DNA of 34,063 nucleotides from a bacterium (GTDB lineage: Bacteria > Hydrothermota > UBA3073 > JACQXS01): positions 1 to 34,063 of the forward strand of contig JAUWHX010000074.1 in the NCBI GenBank assembly GCA_030605695.1. Reading direction: 5' to 3'. The position numbers were made by a program, and so were the translations under genes. Under the pieces are notes generated by a model. It saw only the letters and a list, made by a program, of their open reading frames with translations, ran no database searches and was not told the origin of the DNA. Shown here one piece after another: positions 15,255-25,103 of this stretch (position 1 is its first letter; each line of letters opens with the position of its first letter).

Positions 15255-17825
15255 ATGGTTTTATTAACACTTATTCTTGTTTTTATACAAGAAATAATAA
15301 TAGATGATTTTCTTGTAAATGACGACACGAGCGGAGGGTGTCTACAATGGCGCTCGTCAGTTTCAATTAATAGGGATGGGAATTTTATTGTAGCATGGGC
15401 GGATTTTAGGAGCACAGATTACGATGGAGATATATATTGTCAGAGATATACTGAAGGCGGTAATCCTATAGGTGAAAATTTCAAAGTAAATAACGATAGT
15501 GGAGGTCCATATTGGAATCCTTATTGGTTGCAGATTCGTCCTATCGTTGCTAATTTTGAAGGAGAAAATTTTGTGATAGTATGGGAAGATTGGAGAAATG
15601 GTGAACCTGATATTTATGGACAAATATATGACTCAATAGGTATGTGTAGAGGAATTAACTTCAGGGTAAATGATGATTACAATTCAAAGCAACAATTTTA
15701 TCCTTGGGTTTCAATGTCAATATCTACTTTTGTGGTTGTGTGGGAAGATTGGAGAAATGGCAATGCAGATATATATGCACAGATATATGACTCATTAGGT
15801 ACAACTAAAGGAATAAATTTTAGGATAAATGATAATATTGGTTCGAGTAATCAGTTGGGTGTATCAGTTTCAATGTCTGATTCTGGAAGTTTTGTAGTGG
15901 TATGGGAAGATTGGAGAAATGGTGATGCAGATATATATGGGCAATTGTATGATTCAAATGGAAGTCCTGTTGGCTCAAATTTTAAAGTAAATGCGAATTT
16001 CAATTCAAGCTCTCAGCAAAGACCTACAATCTCAAGTGATAGTTTAGAGAATTTTATTGTAGTATGGGAAGATTGGAGAGATGGAAATGCAAGTATTTAC
16101 GGAAAGATATATGATGGAGCAGGTAATTCGTTAGTTGAGGATTTCAAGATAAGTAAAGGCGAGAAGCCATCTGTGTGGATGAATGATAGAGAAGATTTTG
16201 TAATAGTATGGGAAAAAGGGACTGATGGAATATATGGGAGAATATATAATCTTGCTGGAGTTCCTCAAGCCGAAGAGTTTAAAATAAGTTCAGATGTAAG
16301 TGATAAATTGGACCCGAGAGTGACAATAAATGAGGAAATTATAGTAACATGGACAGACTATAGGGAAAACAATCCAGATATTTATGGACAGAGATTTAAC
16401 TTATCAGGAGTTCCTCAAGGTTCTAATTTTAAAATAAATAATGATGGAGCTTCATCGTATCAGGACTTTCCCGCGATTGGGATGGATAGCACAGGTAATT
16501 TTGTAATAATATGGTACGATTACAGAAATGGATCCCGAGGTCCATATAATGACCCGGATATCTATGGACAAAAATATAATAAGTCCGGAGAGCCTTGTGG
16601 CTCTAACTTCAGAATAAATGATGACGGAACTCAACATGCTCAATTGTTCCCTTCTCTTTCTATGAACCGAAATGGAAATTTTATTGTCGTCTGGCAAGAT
16701 AATCGGCAAGGAACACATCATATTTATGGCCAAAAATATAATGAGTTCTGTCAACCAACAGGAGTGAATTTCAAGGCAAGTAGTATTTCAGGTAGTAATG
16801 CGTGGCCGGGGGTTTGTATAAATGACTCAGGAACCACAGTGGTAGTATGGCAGAATTACAACTATTCTTATTGCAGTGTCTGGGGACAGAGATATAATTT
16901 GGCAGGAGAGCCACTTGGAGGAAACTTTAAAATTCACAGTGATGTAGAATCAGAAAAGATGCTCCCTTGTGCAGGAATTTCTTCTTCCGGAAGTTTTGTA
17001 GTAGTATGGATTGATTATCGTTCTACTTCTGGGGGAGTAGGTCTTTATGCACAAAGATATGACGAGTTTGGAAATCCTTTAGGCGAGAATTTTAAGGTTA
17101 GTGATACTACATCTCCCAATTGGTCATTTTCTTCTATCGCAATGCATAAATCCGGTTCTTTCATTATTTGCTGGATGGATACACGTAATGAAGATTGGGA
17201 TATTTATGCGCAAATTTATGATAGTCTGGGAACACCTTTGGATAAAAATTTTAGGGTCAATGATGATGTTGGTTCATCTGAACAAAATAACCCCTCTGTC
17301 GCTATAGATGAACTAGGAAGATTTATTGTTACCTGGACCGATTTTAGAAATGGTACTCTAAACATTATGGCACAAGCCTATTCTCCTGATGGAACTCAAC
17401 TTGGCACAAATACTCAAGTAAATACTAACGCCTTCTGGGGTAATCACCAGTGGGCGTGGGAATCTGTTGCTACAAATGGTGATTTGATTGCCTTTACCTG
17501 GATTGATAATCGCAGACTTAAAGGGTGGGATATATACGCAAGACTTACAGATTGGGAGAATTTTTTTGTAGAGGAGCTTACACAAGAGAAAAAGCCTGTT
17601 TGCTCTCTTCATGTTTATCCAAATCCTTGCAGGGGAAGATTTAATGTTTTCCTTGCTGAGCCGAATTATATAGAGCTTTATGATATATCTGGGAAACTTT
17701 ATAAAAAAATAGGCAAATTAGAAGAAGGTAAACAATTTATAAATAATAAAGAAATTCCAAACGGTATTTACTTTTTAAAAGTAAAAGGTACTTCTATCTC
17801 TCAAAAAATTGTAATATTAAGATAG
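15255..17825 (+). CDS. secreted 14-repeat (beta-propeller-like) surface protein with Por/T9SS-type C-terminal sorting domain
   Basis: Fourteen copies of a FVVVWEDWRNGxxDIYGQIYD motif; C-term LHVYPNPCRGRFNVFLAEPNYIELYDISGKLYKKI...IPNGIYFLKVKGTSISQKIVILR; SD aaaggaaag. Confidence 0.88.
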   Translation: MVLLTLILVFIQEIIIDDFLVNDDTSGGCLQWRSSVSINRDGNFIVAWADFRSTDYDGDIYCQRYTEGGNPIGENFKVNNDSGGPYWNPYWLQIRPIVANFEGENFVIVWEDWRNGEPDIYGQIYDSIGMCRGINFRVNDDYNSKQQFYPWVSMSISTFVVVWEDWRNGNADIYAQIYDSLGTTKGINFRINDNIGSSNQLGVSVSMSDSGSFVVVWEDWRNGDADIYGQLYDSNGSPVGSNFKVNANFNSSSQQRPTISSDSLENFIVVWEDWRDGNASIYGKIYDGAGNSLVEDFKISKGEKPSVWMNDREDFVIVWEKGTDGIYGRIYNLAGVPQAEEFKISSDVSDKLDPRVTINEEIIVTWTDYRENNPDIYGQRFNLSGVPQGSNFKINNDGASSYQDFPAIGMDSTGNFVIIWYDYRNGSRGPYNDPDIYGQKYNKSGEPCGSNFRINDDGTQHAQLFPSLSMNRNGNFIVVWQDNRQGTHHIYGQKYNEFCQPTGVNFKASSISGSNAWPGVCINDSGTTVVVWQNYNYSYCSVWGQRYNLAGEPLGGNFKIHSDVESEKMLPCAGISSSGSFVVVWIDYRSTSGGVGLYAQRYDEFGNPLGENFKVSDTTSPNWSFSSIAMHKSGSFIICWMDTRNEDWDIYAQIYDSLGTPLDKNFRVNDDVGSSEQNNPSVAIDELGRFIVTWTDFRNGTLNIMAQAYSPDGTQLGTNTQVNTNAFWGNHQWAWESVATNGDLIAFTWIDNRRLKGWDIYARLTDWENFFVEELTQEKKPVCSLHVYPNPCRGRFNVFLAEPNYIELYDISGKLYKKIGKLEEGKQFINNKEIPNGIYFLKVKGTSISQKIVILR

Positions 17826-19327
17826 TGGTTAATAAAAATATTCATCAACTAATAATTGGGAGTGGATATTCTTTATTTGCATTGGTCGCAGTTAAAGGTG
17901 TTGATGTCGTAAGCTCAATGATAGTAGCTCGTCTACTGGGTCCGCGGAACCTTGGAATGTTTGCAATTATTAAATATCTGCTGGAGCTTCTTTGTTTATT
18001 CACTGCTCTGGGGATTCCTACTGCGATGGTTAAATTTCTTGCCGAGTCTGATGCTGGGGCACAAGCCATAAGTAACAAGTTACAAATAACAAGTAGTAAG
18101 TCACAAGTTGTATCTACATCTCTTGTTTCAATGTTAATCCCAACTTTTCTTACCTGTGGAATAGTTTTCTGGATTTCAGACCTTATTGCCCAGAATATAT
18201 ATCACGAGCTTTCTCTTGGATTATTAATTCGAATTTCTGTTGGCACACTTTTTGCAATGACCTTACTTATGTTTGGCACTTCAGTTCTGCAAGGATTGCA
18301 AGAAATAAAAAAGATATCTATAGCAAGAATACTCAATTCTGTACTGGGACTTCCTGTAGTTATTTTTCTTGTGTATTATAGTGGTTTAAAAGGAGCTGTT
18401 ATAAGCAGGGCAATGGTGGCTTTGATAGGAATTATTGTAATTGGCTGGATTTTTATTCACGGCTCACGATTCACGATTGATGGTTCACTGTTCACAATAG
18501 ACAGGAGTTTTCTGAAGAGACTATTAAATCTTGCTTTCCCTACTTTCATTTCTGGATTAGTTATGGTTCCTGCCTTATGGATTATGACTACACGGCTCTC
18601 TATAACTAAAGGGTTCGCACAGGTAGGGTTTTTTAATGTCGCATATGCTCTAATGCAGATAATTCTCTTTATCCCTATCGCAGTTGGGATACCATTTGTC
18701 CCAAAAATTTCTCAACTCAATACAGGTGAACCAGAGGCAATAAGTTCTATTATGTTTACCTCCATTTACTCTGTAGGAATTATAACACTATCAATATCAA
18801 TGGTCTTTGCTATATTTTCCAAGAATATTTTGTTGCTCTTGTACGGAGCTGAGTATTTAGATGCATGGAGCATTTTAATTCCACTTGCCACAGCGTCCTT
18901 TCTCGCATCCCTGGGATATATTATAGGTTACTATTTAATTGGCATTGGGAAAATGTGGATTGGAGTAGCTTTTAACCTTATATGGTTTGTAATTTTAATA
19001 GGTTCTTCAATCCCACTTATATCACTCTATTCTGCAAAAGGATTGGGAATTGCATACTTGGGCTCTTATACCATAGCAACTCTGATTATGCTCTTATTTA
19101 TTAAGAAAACATTGAATTTGAAACTTACCCCTTTAATATGGTTAGTAATTTCAGGACTGGTATTTACAAGCATAAGCTATCTGATTGTAAATTATCTTCA
19201 TGGCAGTAAATTTTTATTGAGTTCTGGCTTGTTCTTAATAACATTTCTGATGTTTCAATATTATACTTGCCCAGTAAAGGGTAGGTTGCTTGCTACATTT
19301 AAAAGCGTTTTGGGTTCTCATCAATAG
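17825..19327 (+). CDS. polysaccharide flippase (Wzx/RfbX family), GTG start
   Basis: Many TM segments; LARLLGPRNLGMFAIIKYLLELLCLFTALGIPTAMVKFLAE-like N-terminus (VARLLGPRNLG); start overlaps the preceding stop (TAGTG). Confidence 0.9.
   Translation: MVNKNIHQLIIGSGYSLFALVAVKGVDVVSSMIVARLLGPRNLGMFAIIKYLLELLCLFTALGIPTAMVKFLAESDAGAQAISNKLQITSSKSQVVSTSLVSMLIPTFLTCGIVFWISDLIAQNIYHELSLGLLIRISVGTLFAMTLLMFGTSVLQGLQEIKKISIARILNSVLGLPVVIFLVYYSGLKGAVISRAMVALIGIIVIGWIFIHGSRFTIDGSLFTIDRSFLKRLLNLAFPTFISGLVMVPALWIMTTRLSITKGFAQVGFFNVAYALMQIILFIPIAVGIPFVPKISQLNTGEPEAISSIMFTSIYSVGIITLSISMVFAIFSKNILLLLYGAEYLDAWSILIPLATASFLASLGYIIGYYLIGIGKMWIGVAFNLIWFVILIGSSIPLISLYSAKGLGIAYLGSYTIATLIMLLFIKKTLNLKLTPLIWLVISGLVFTSISYLIVNYLHGSKFLLSSGLFLITFLMFQYYTCPVKGRLLATFKSVLGSHQ
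18070..18111. repeat. heptamer tandem tract (AAGTTAC-like x6) inside wzx
   Basis: aagtaac aagttac aaataac aagtagt aagtcac aagttgt; encodes SNKLQITSSKSQVVS. Confidence 0.92.
18455..18496. repeat. heptamer tandem tract (ATTCACG-like x6) inside wzx
   Basis: attcacg gctcacg attcacg attgatg gttcact gttcaca; encodes IHGSRFTIDGSLFTID. Confidence 0.9.
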
Positions 19328-19333
19328 TAAGAA

Positions 19334-20485
19334 ATGGAAAAACCTACAATTTTATTTTTTTCAGCTCTTACTTTTGGACATGTACTTAGTGGTAGAACAG
19401 AGGCTATAGGCCGAGCATTTGCCAAGAAAGGATTCAAAGTAATATTTGTGGAATTTCCTATTTCTCTTAAAGGATTTTTGAGAAGCCCGATTCGGGGAAA
19501 TATTAGACAATTCCTTTTCCCAAAAGTGAGAATTCGGGAACAGATAATAGTTATCCCTCAAATCCCTGCGTTACCATTTGGAAGATTTGAATTCATAAAA
19601 GCTATGAATAGAACACTTGTTAGTTTATGGATTAGAAATGTTTTAACATCTATTATTGGAACAAACGAAATAAGTATTGCTCTTGTATCTACTTCTTGGT
19701 GGTATCCTATAATTAAACATCTTAATATCACGAGAGTTTATTACGATTGTATTGATGATATTTCTGTGTTATGTAATCCGAGAGACTTCCCTGCTTATAA
19801 AAAATGGGAAGAAAAATTTATCAAGACTTCAAGTGCTGTATTTGTGATATCTTCTATTCTTTACGAACGTGTTTTGAGTATAAACCTGAAGCAAAAGGTT
19901 GTTCTTCTTCCAAACGGTGTAGATGCTGATGGGTTCAAAAATAAAGCGGAGAATTTTCCTATTCCTGAAGACATTGTATCAATAAAAAAACCTGTCGTTG
20001 GTTATATTGGTGGACTTTCACCCTGGATAGACATGGAATTAATAGCTTATTGTGCAAAATGTTTGAAGAATTGGTCTTTCGTGTTGGTAGGACCCGTTAC
20101 TTCTTATGGGATAGAGAAAGGAGTGAAAAATATTCCTAATGTGTATTTACTGGGTCCAAAACCTTATAAATATATTCCCTCTTATATAAAGGCATTTGAT
20201 GTATGTTTGATTCCTTTTAAAGTTGATAAAATGGGTGATCCATCAGACCCGTTGAAACTTTATGAATATCTTTCAATCGGGAAACCTGTTGTTTCCACAG
20301 CAATTGCCCAAATAAAGAAATTGAGTGATATTGTATATATTGGAGGGGATAAGGATAGTGTTGTGAAAAAGATAGAGGAAGCATATAAGAAAAGGAATGA
20401 CAATATAAATAATAGATGCCAATATGCATTGCAAAATTCATGGACCAACAAAACAAACGAAATGATAAAGCAATTTAATTTATGA
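19334..20485 (+). CDS. glycosyltransferase (GT4/GT1 fold)
   Basis: ILFFSALTFGHVLSGRTEAIGRAFAKKGFKVIFVEFP; DCIDDISVLCNPRD; VVLLPNGVDADGF; VVGYIGGLSPWIDMELI; DPLKLYEYLSIGKPVVST. Confidence 0.85.
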   Translation: MEKPTILFFSALTFGHVLSGRTEAIGRAFAKKGFKVIFVEFPISLKGFLRSPIRGNIRQFLFPKVRIREQIIVIPQIPALPFGRFEFIKAMNRTLVSLWIRNVLTSIIGTNEISIALVSTSWWYPIIKHLNITRVYYDCIDDISVLCNPRDFPAYKKWEEKFIKTSSAVFVISSILYERVLSINLKQKVVLLPNGVDADGFKNKAENFPIPEDIVSIKKPVVGYIGGLSPWIDMELIAYCAKCLKNWSFVLVGPVTSYGIEKGVKNIPNVYLLGPKPYKYIPSYIKAFDVCLIPFKVDKMGDPSDPLKLYEYLSIGKPVVSTAIAQIKKLSDIVYIGGDKDSVVKKIEEAYKKRNDNINNRCQYALQNSWTNKTNEMIKQFNL

Positions 20486-21465
20486 AATATAAAAATATGG
20501 ATAATAGACCTGTATTATCTATTTGTATTGTGAATTACAAAGTTGAAGACTTACTGAGAAAATGTTTGAATTCAATCTATGAAAGTATTTCCTGCATAGC
20601 TTTTGAAACTATTATAGTTGATAACAACTCAGGAGATGGCAGTGTTGAAATGATAAAGAGTATATTCCCACAAGCAAATTCAATTGAAAACTTAGAAAAT
20701 GTAGGATTTTCCAAAGCAAACAATCAAGCTATTTCTATTGCTAATGGAAAATATATTTTACTTCTTAACCCGGATACTATTGTTAAACATCACGCTATAG
20801 AAAAAATGGTGAAATTTATGGAGAATCATCAAAGTGTTGGAATATTAGGATGCAAACTCTTGAACTCTGATGGGTCAAAAAAAATTCAATGGACTTCTTG
20901 TGGTAGCTTCCCTACTCTTTTTAATGTTTTCCTTTGGCAATCATTACTTGAAAAATTATTCTATAAAAATAGAATATTTGGAATGCGCCAAATGACATAT
21001 TGGCAAAGAGATACAAATAAGGAAGTAGATTGGATATCCGGTGCATGCATGCTAATTAGACGAGAAGTAATAAATGATATTGGTTTGCTTGATGAGAGTT
21101 TTTTCTCATATTTTGAGGACACGGATTTTTGCTATCGCGCTAAAAAAAAGAAGTGGATTGTGTATTTTTTAGCAGATGTGGATATTATTCATATTGGTGG
21201 ACAAAGTTGGAACAATATACACAAAAAAGCCATTGAAAATAAACTCGAAAACATTCATAGGTTCTTTATTAAATGCTATGGAGAACTTCCTGCTTTTATG
21301 TGTGAATTGCTCATATTATATGGTTCGCTCTTAAGAAGCTGTATTTGGACAATCTTTTTTCTAATCAAGAGAGATATTCGGTATAAGAGAAAATTGGAAG
21401 AACACAAGGAAATTATAAAATGGTACATAAAAAATATATTTTTATCAGGAAAGATTTTATTGTAG
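20482..21465 (+). CDS. glycosyltransferase family 2 (rhamnosyltransferase-like)
   Basis: LSICIVNYKVEDLLRKCLNSIYES; IIVDNNSGDGSVEMI; NVGFSKANNQAI; LLLNPDTIV; WISGACMLIRREVINDIGLLDESFFSYFEDTDFCYRAKKK. Confidence 0.93.
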   Translation: MKYKNMDNRPVLSICIVNYKVEDLLRKCLNSIYESISCIAFETIIVDNNSGDGSVEMIKSIFPQANSIENLENVGFSKANNQAISIANGKYILLLNPDTIVKHHAIEKMVKFMENHQSVGILGCKLLNSDGSKKIQWTSCGSFPTLFNVFLWQSLLEKLFYKNRIFGMRQMTYWQRDTNKEVDWISGACMLIRREVINDIGLLDESFFSYFEDTDFCYRAKKKKWIVYFLADVDIIHIGGQSWNNIHKKAIENKLENIHRFFIKCYGELPAFMCELLILYGSLLRSCIWTIFFLIKRDIRYKRKLEEHKEIIKWYIKNIFLSGKILL

Positions 21466-21475
21466 GAAATCTTGC

Positions 21476-22597
21476 GTGGGAGAGAAGTTGAAGATAGCCA
21501 TTGATGCGCGTCCAGCAGCTGATGCAAAAGCAGGAATTAGCCGATTTGTGTTAGAATTGATCAAAGCAATGAGAAAAATTGATTCGGAGAATACATATAT
21601 TTACTATACCGATAAGAAAATTGCATTATTAAACTCGCTTAATTCACGCAAAGCATGGGCATCTACAGAGAATCATATAATCGGTGATATTTGGGAGCAA
21701 ATAAAATTGCCTATCGACCTTTATGGAGAAAAAGTTGATATATATCACGGAACTACAGGAAGGTTGCCAAGATTACGGATGCGCACAAAATATGTAGTAA
21801 CAATTCATGACTTGAATCCATTGAAATTTAGCAATTCCAACACTCATACCTATAATTGCTATATGAGTATCTTGTTAAAACAATCGGTGAATGTTGCAGA
21901 CAAAGTTATAGCGATTTCCAATACTACAAAAAATGATATTATGGAATTGTTACATATCCCGGAGGAGAAAATAAAAGTGATTTATCAGGGAGTTGACAAA
22001 TATTGGAAACCAGTGAATTCTGTATCGCAACTTGCTATTAGGAAGAAATATAACATTTCAACACCCTACATCATTGCTGTGGGTAATCTGGAACCAAAGA
22101 AGAATTTTCCTCGACTATTCTCAGCTTTTTCTATTCTCAAGGATAACAAGAAAATGAAGGAACAGTTAGTTATTGTGGGACCTGAGGGCTGGAGTACAAA
22201 AAGTATTTTGGATAGCGCCCGTAGGATTAGCCCTGACATTATCTTTACTGGATATATTAGCGATTATGAATTGCAGATACTTTATAGCGGAGCTGAATTA
22301 TTTGTTTTCCCTTCACTATATGAAGGCTTTGGCTTACCGCTACTGGAAGCGATGGCCTGTGAAGTGCCTGTGATAGCATCTAATTCTTTGGCAATCCCAG
22401 AGATAGCTGGGGATGCTGCACTCTTTTTTGACCCTACAAACATAGAGGAAATAGCAGAAACAATAGAAAAAGTAATTAGTAATGAGGAATTGAGAAAAGA
22501 ACTTATTCAAAAAGGGATTAATCGTGTAAAGCAATTTTCATGGGAAAAAACTGCGAAGGAAACACTTAACCTATACAAAGAAATATGCGAATCATGA
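21476..22597 (+). CDS. glycosyltransferase family 4
   Basis: KIAIDARPAADAKAGISRFVLELIKAM; VDIYHG; YIIAVGNLEPKKNFPRLF; VFPSLYEGFGLPLLEAMACEVPVIASNSLAIPEIAGDAA. Confidence 0.94.
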   Translation: MGEKLKIAIDARPAADAKAGISRFVLELIKAMRKIDSENTYIYYTDKKIALLNSLNSRKAWASTENHIIGDIWEQIKLPIDLYGEKVDIYHGTTGRLPRLRMRTKYVVTIHDLNPLKFSNSNTHTYNCYMSILLKQSVNVADKVIAISNTTKNDIMELLHIPEEKIKVIYQGVDKYWKPVNSVSQLAIRKKYNISTPYIIAVGNLEPKKNFPRLFSAFSILKDNKKMKEQLVIVGPEGWSTKSILDSARRISPDIIFTGYISDYELQILYSGAELFVFPSLYEGFGLPLLEAMACEVPVIASNSLAIPEIAGDAALFFDPTNIEEIAETIEKVISNEELRKELIQKGINRVKQFSWEKTAKETLNLYKEICES

Positions 22598-23991
22598 ATG
22601 TAATTATCATCTTCTTATTTGACACAATCTTATTCTCGTTAATAAGCTCAACTTGTTTGGGGAGTGCCTTAAATAAAATAGATTATATTGAAGGACTGAA
22701 TGTGAGGATTTTTTTGAATACTACGTCCGATTGGACACAAATAGAATTTGCAAATGTACCTGTGTGTCTTATAGAAGATAAAGTTACGAAATCCGCCTCT
22801 TCTCTTAAACTCAAGAAGTTTTATATTGTGAAATCATCTTATGATTCTACAGAAGTAGAAGTAAATTATAGGATATTTATAAAAGATTTACAGAAACAAG
22901 AAGATATTATTCTTTACATCAAAAAAGGGAATATCGGAAAAACAACAGTTACTTTCCTAAACGAGGACCAAGTAATTGGCCAATTTGAGAACAACTTAAA
23001 CATTGCAGGAGACCCCACAAATAAAAAAACTCTTTTAGTAAAGAAAGATTTCTTTCATTCTTGCAAGCTTGTCAAACAACAAATCATTTATCCTGAGTGT
23101 CCGAAGTTAGTAATGGCATTTTACTACCCGTGGTATGAAAATCCAGAGGGCCCGCACAAGAGATGGTTCCACTGGGAGCCGGACAAACATTATGCATCTG
23201 TGCATACACCTACTCTGGGTTACTATGATTCAGCGGATACTATGGTAATTAGAAAACATATAGAATTTGCTGAACTAGCTGGAATTGATGGATTTATCAT
23301 CTCCTGGTGGGGTCAAGAGACACCTTCTGACACAGTGACATCCAAAATTTTTGAAATAGCAGAAAAGACAAATTTTAAAGTAACTATTTATTATGAGCAA
23401 GCCGATAAATTGGAGGATGTCGTTAACGATATAAAGTACCTACTAAAAAAGTATGGGAGATTCTCTTCTTTTCTACAAATACAGGAAAAACCAGTAATTT
23501 TTTATTATGGGCGAACTATTAACAAATTTACCCTTAAAGAATGGAAAGAGATATTTTCTCAACTTAGAGAAAGTGAATTGCATACCTGCAATATAGCTGA
23601 AACTATGGGAGTTGGAATACTATCTGTTTTTGATGGATTGCATATTTATAATAACATGGATTTCAAATCTCTTGCCGTACTTAATCAAAGTCTTAGTGGA
23701 ACAGCATACATTCAGGGAAAGATTTTTGGAGCTACGGTGATTCCTGGGTATAATGATACACTTGTGAATTCTCCCGGGGCAGTGGTAGAGAGACTTGACG
23801 GGAAATATTATTCTCAAGCATGGAAATCAGCTCTGACAAGTAATCCAGATATTATACTAATTACATCATTTAATGAATGGCATGAAGGAACTGAAATAGA
23901 ACCAAGTCAAGAATATGGGATGAAATATTTGAATATAACAAGAAAATATACAGACATTTTTAAAACTCGCAAAAATGAGAATAGGAATTGA
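22585..23991 (+). CDS. exported protein with GH99-like (endo-alpha-mannosidase-like) domain
   Basis: FYYPWYENPEGPHKRWFHWEPDKHYASVHTPTLGYYDSADTMVIRKHIEFAELAGIDGFIISWWGQ ... ITSFNEWHEGTEIEPSQEYGMKYL; N-terminal hydrophobic segment. Confidence 0.78.
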   Translation: MRIMNVIIIFLFDTILFSLISSTCLGSALNKIDYIEGLNVRIFLNTTSDWTQIEFANVPVCLIEDKVTKSASSLKLKKFYIVKSSYDSTEVEVNYRIFIKDLQKQEDIILYIKKGNIGKTTVTFLNEDQVIGQFENNLNIAGDPTNKKTLLVKKDFFHSCKLVKQQIIYPECPKLVMAFYYPWYENPEGPHKRWFHWEPDKHYASVHTPTLGYYDSADTMVIRKHIEFAELAGIDGFIISWWGQETPSDTVTSKIFEIAEKTNFKVTIYYEQADKLEDVVNDIKYLLKKYGRFSSFLQIQEKPVIFYYGRTINKFTLKEWKEIFSQLRESELHTCNIAETMGVGILSVFDGLHIYNNMDFKSLAVLNQSLSGTAYIQGKIFGATVIPGYNDTLVNSPGAVVERLDGKYYSQAWKSALTSNPDIILITSFNEWHEGTEIEPSQEYGMKYLNITRKYTDIFKTRKNENRN

Positions 23992-25102
23992 CGCAAGAGG
24001 GATATATAAAGAGTTAGATGGAATTGGGAGATTTGGGATGAATCTTTTGAAAGAACTGGCAAGGATAGACGACTTTAATGAGTACATTATTTATAAAAAT
24101 TCATCCATAAATTCAATTGTTAATAAGAGTAACTTTACCGAAAAGATAATTAACATTCCGAGATTTACAATACGAGAACAAATCATAATGCCTGCAATAC
24201 TTAAAAGAGATAATTTAGATATTTTTCATTGTTTGCATAATGTTTTGTCGATTTTTTATCCGAAGAAATCTATAGTTACAATTCAGGACATTATGGTTAC
24301 GAGATTCCTATGGTTTTATGAAGCACTTCCCCGGATAAAGAAATATACAGGGCTTTTTTATTTTAAGCTATTTGTTAAATTAAGCGTAGAAAAGGCAGAC
24401 AAGGTAATAGTAACTTCAAAATTTACAAAAAAAGAAGTTATGCGACATTTAAATGTTAAAGATGAAAAGCTTAAGATTTGTGGAGCAGCAGTTGATAGTG
24501 CATTCAAACCTTTTAATGACGAAGCTCTTCTGAATGCTGTACTTGAAAAATATGGGATTTGTAATCCTTTTATTTTACATGTAAGTAATCTTAAACCTTA
24601 CAAAAATCTGAGGAATTTAATTTATGCCTATAAGCTACTTTCCCAGAAGAAAAGCAGATATCCTAAATTAGTTATTGCAGGACATCACAAGAAATATGGA
24701 ACCCAAATCAAAGAATTTACCGAGAAAGTTGGGCTTAAAGAGAAAATAAATTTTGTTGGGTATGTAGACAAAAATGATTTGCCTATATTAATGAGTAAGT
24801 CGCTTTGTTTCATTTTTCCATCTATATATGAGGGTTTTGGATTGCCTGTCTTAGAAGCAATGGCTTGTGGCACCCCGGTAATTACTTCAAATACTTCTTC
24901 ACTTCCAGAAATAGCAGGCGAAGCTGCTATTTTGGTTAATCCATACGATACAAAAGAAATTGCAGATGCAATTGAAAATCTGCTCTCCAATGAAAAACTT
25001 AGAAAGGAGTTAATTTCTAAAGGTCTTGAGCAAGTTAAACTCTTCTCCTGGGAAAAATGTGCAAAAGAGACATTGAAAGTATATCAAGAAGTGTATAATT
25101 AG
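23975..25102 (+). CDS. glycosyltransferase family 4
   Basis: MRIGIDARGIYKELDGIGRFGMNLLKELA; FILHVSNLKPYKNLRNLIYAY; FPSIYEGFGLPVLEAMACGTPVITSNTSSLPEIAGEAA. Confidence 0.94.
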   Translation: MRIGIDARGIYKELDGIGRFGMNLLKELARIDDFNEYIIYKNSSINSIVNKSNFTEKIINIPRFTIREQIIMPAILKRDNLDIFHCLHNVLSIFYPKKSIVTIQDIMVTRFLWFYEALPRIKKYTGLFYFKLFVKLSVEKADKVIVTSKFTKKEVMRHLNVKDEKLKICGAAVDSAFKPFNDEALLNAVLEKYGICNPFILHVSNLKPYKNLRNLIYAYKLLSQKKSRYPKLVIAGHHKKYGTQIKEFTEKVGLKEKINFVGYVDKNDLPILMSKSLCFIFPSIYEGFGLPVLEAMACGTPVITSNTSSLPEIAGEAAILVNPYDTKEIADAIENLLSNEKLRKELISKGLEQVKLFSWEKCAKETLKVYQEVYN

Positions 25103-25103
25103 A

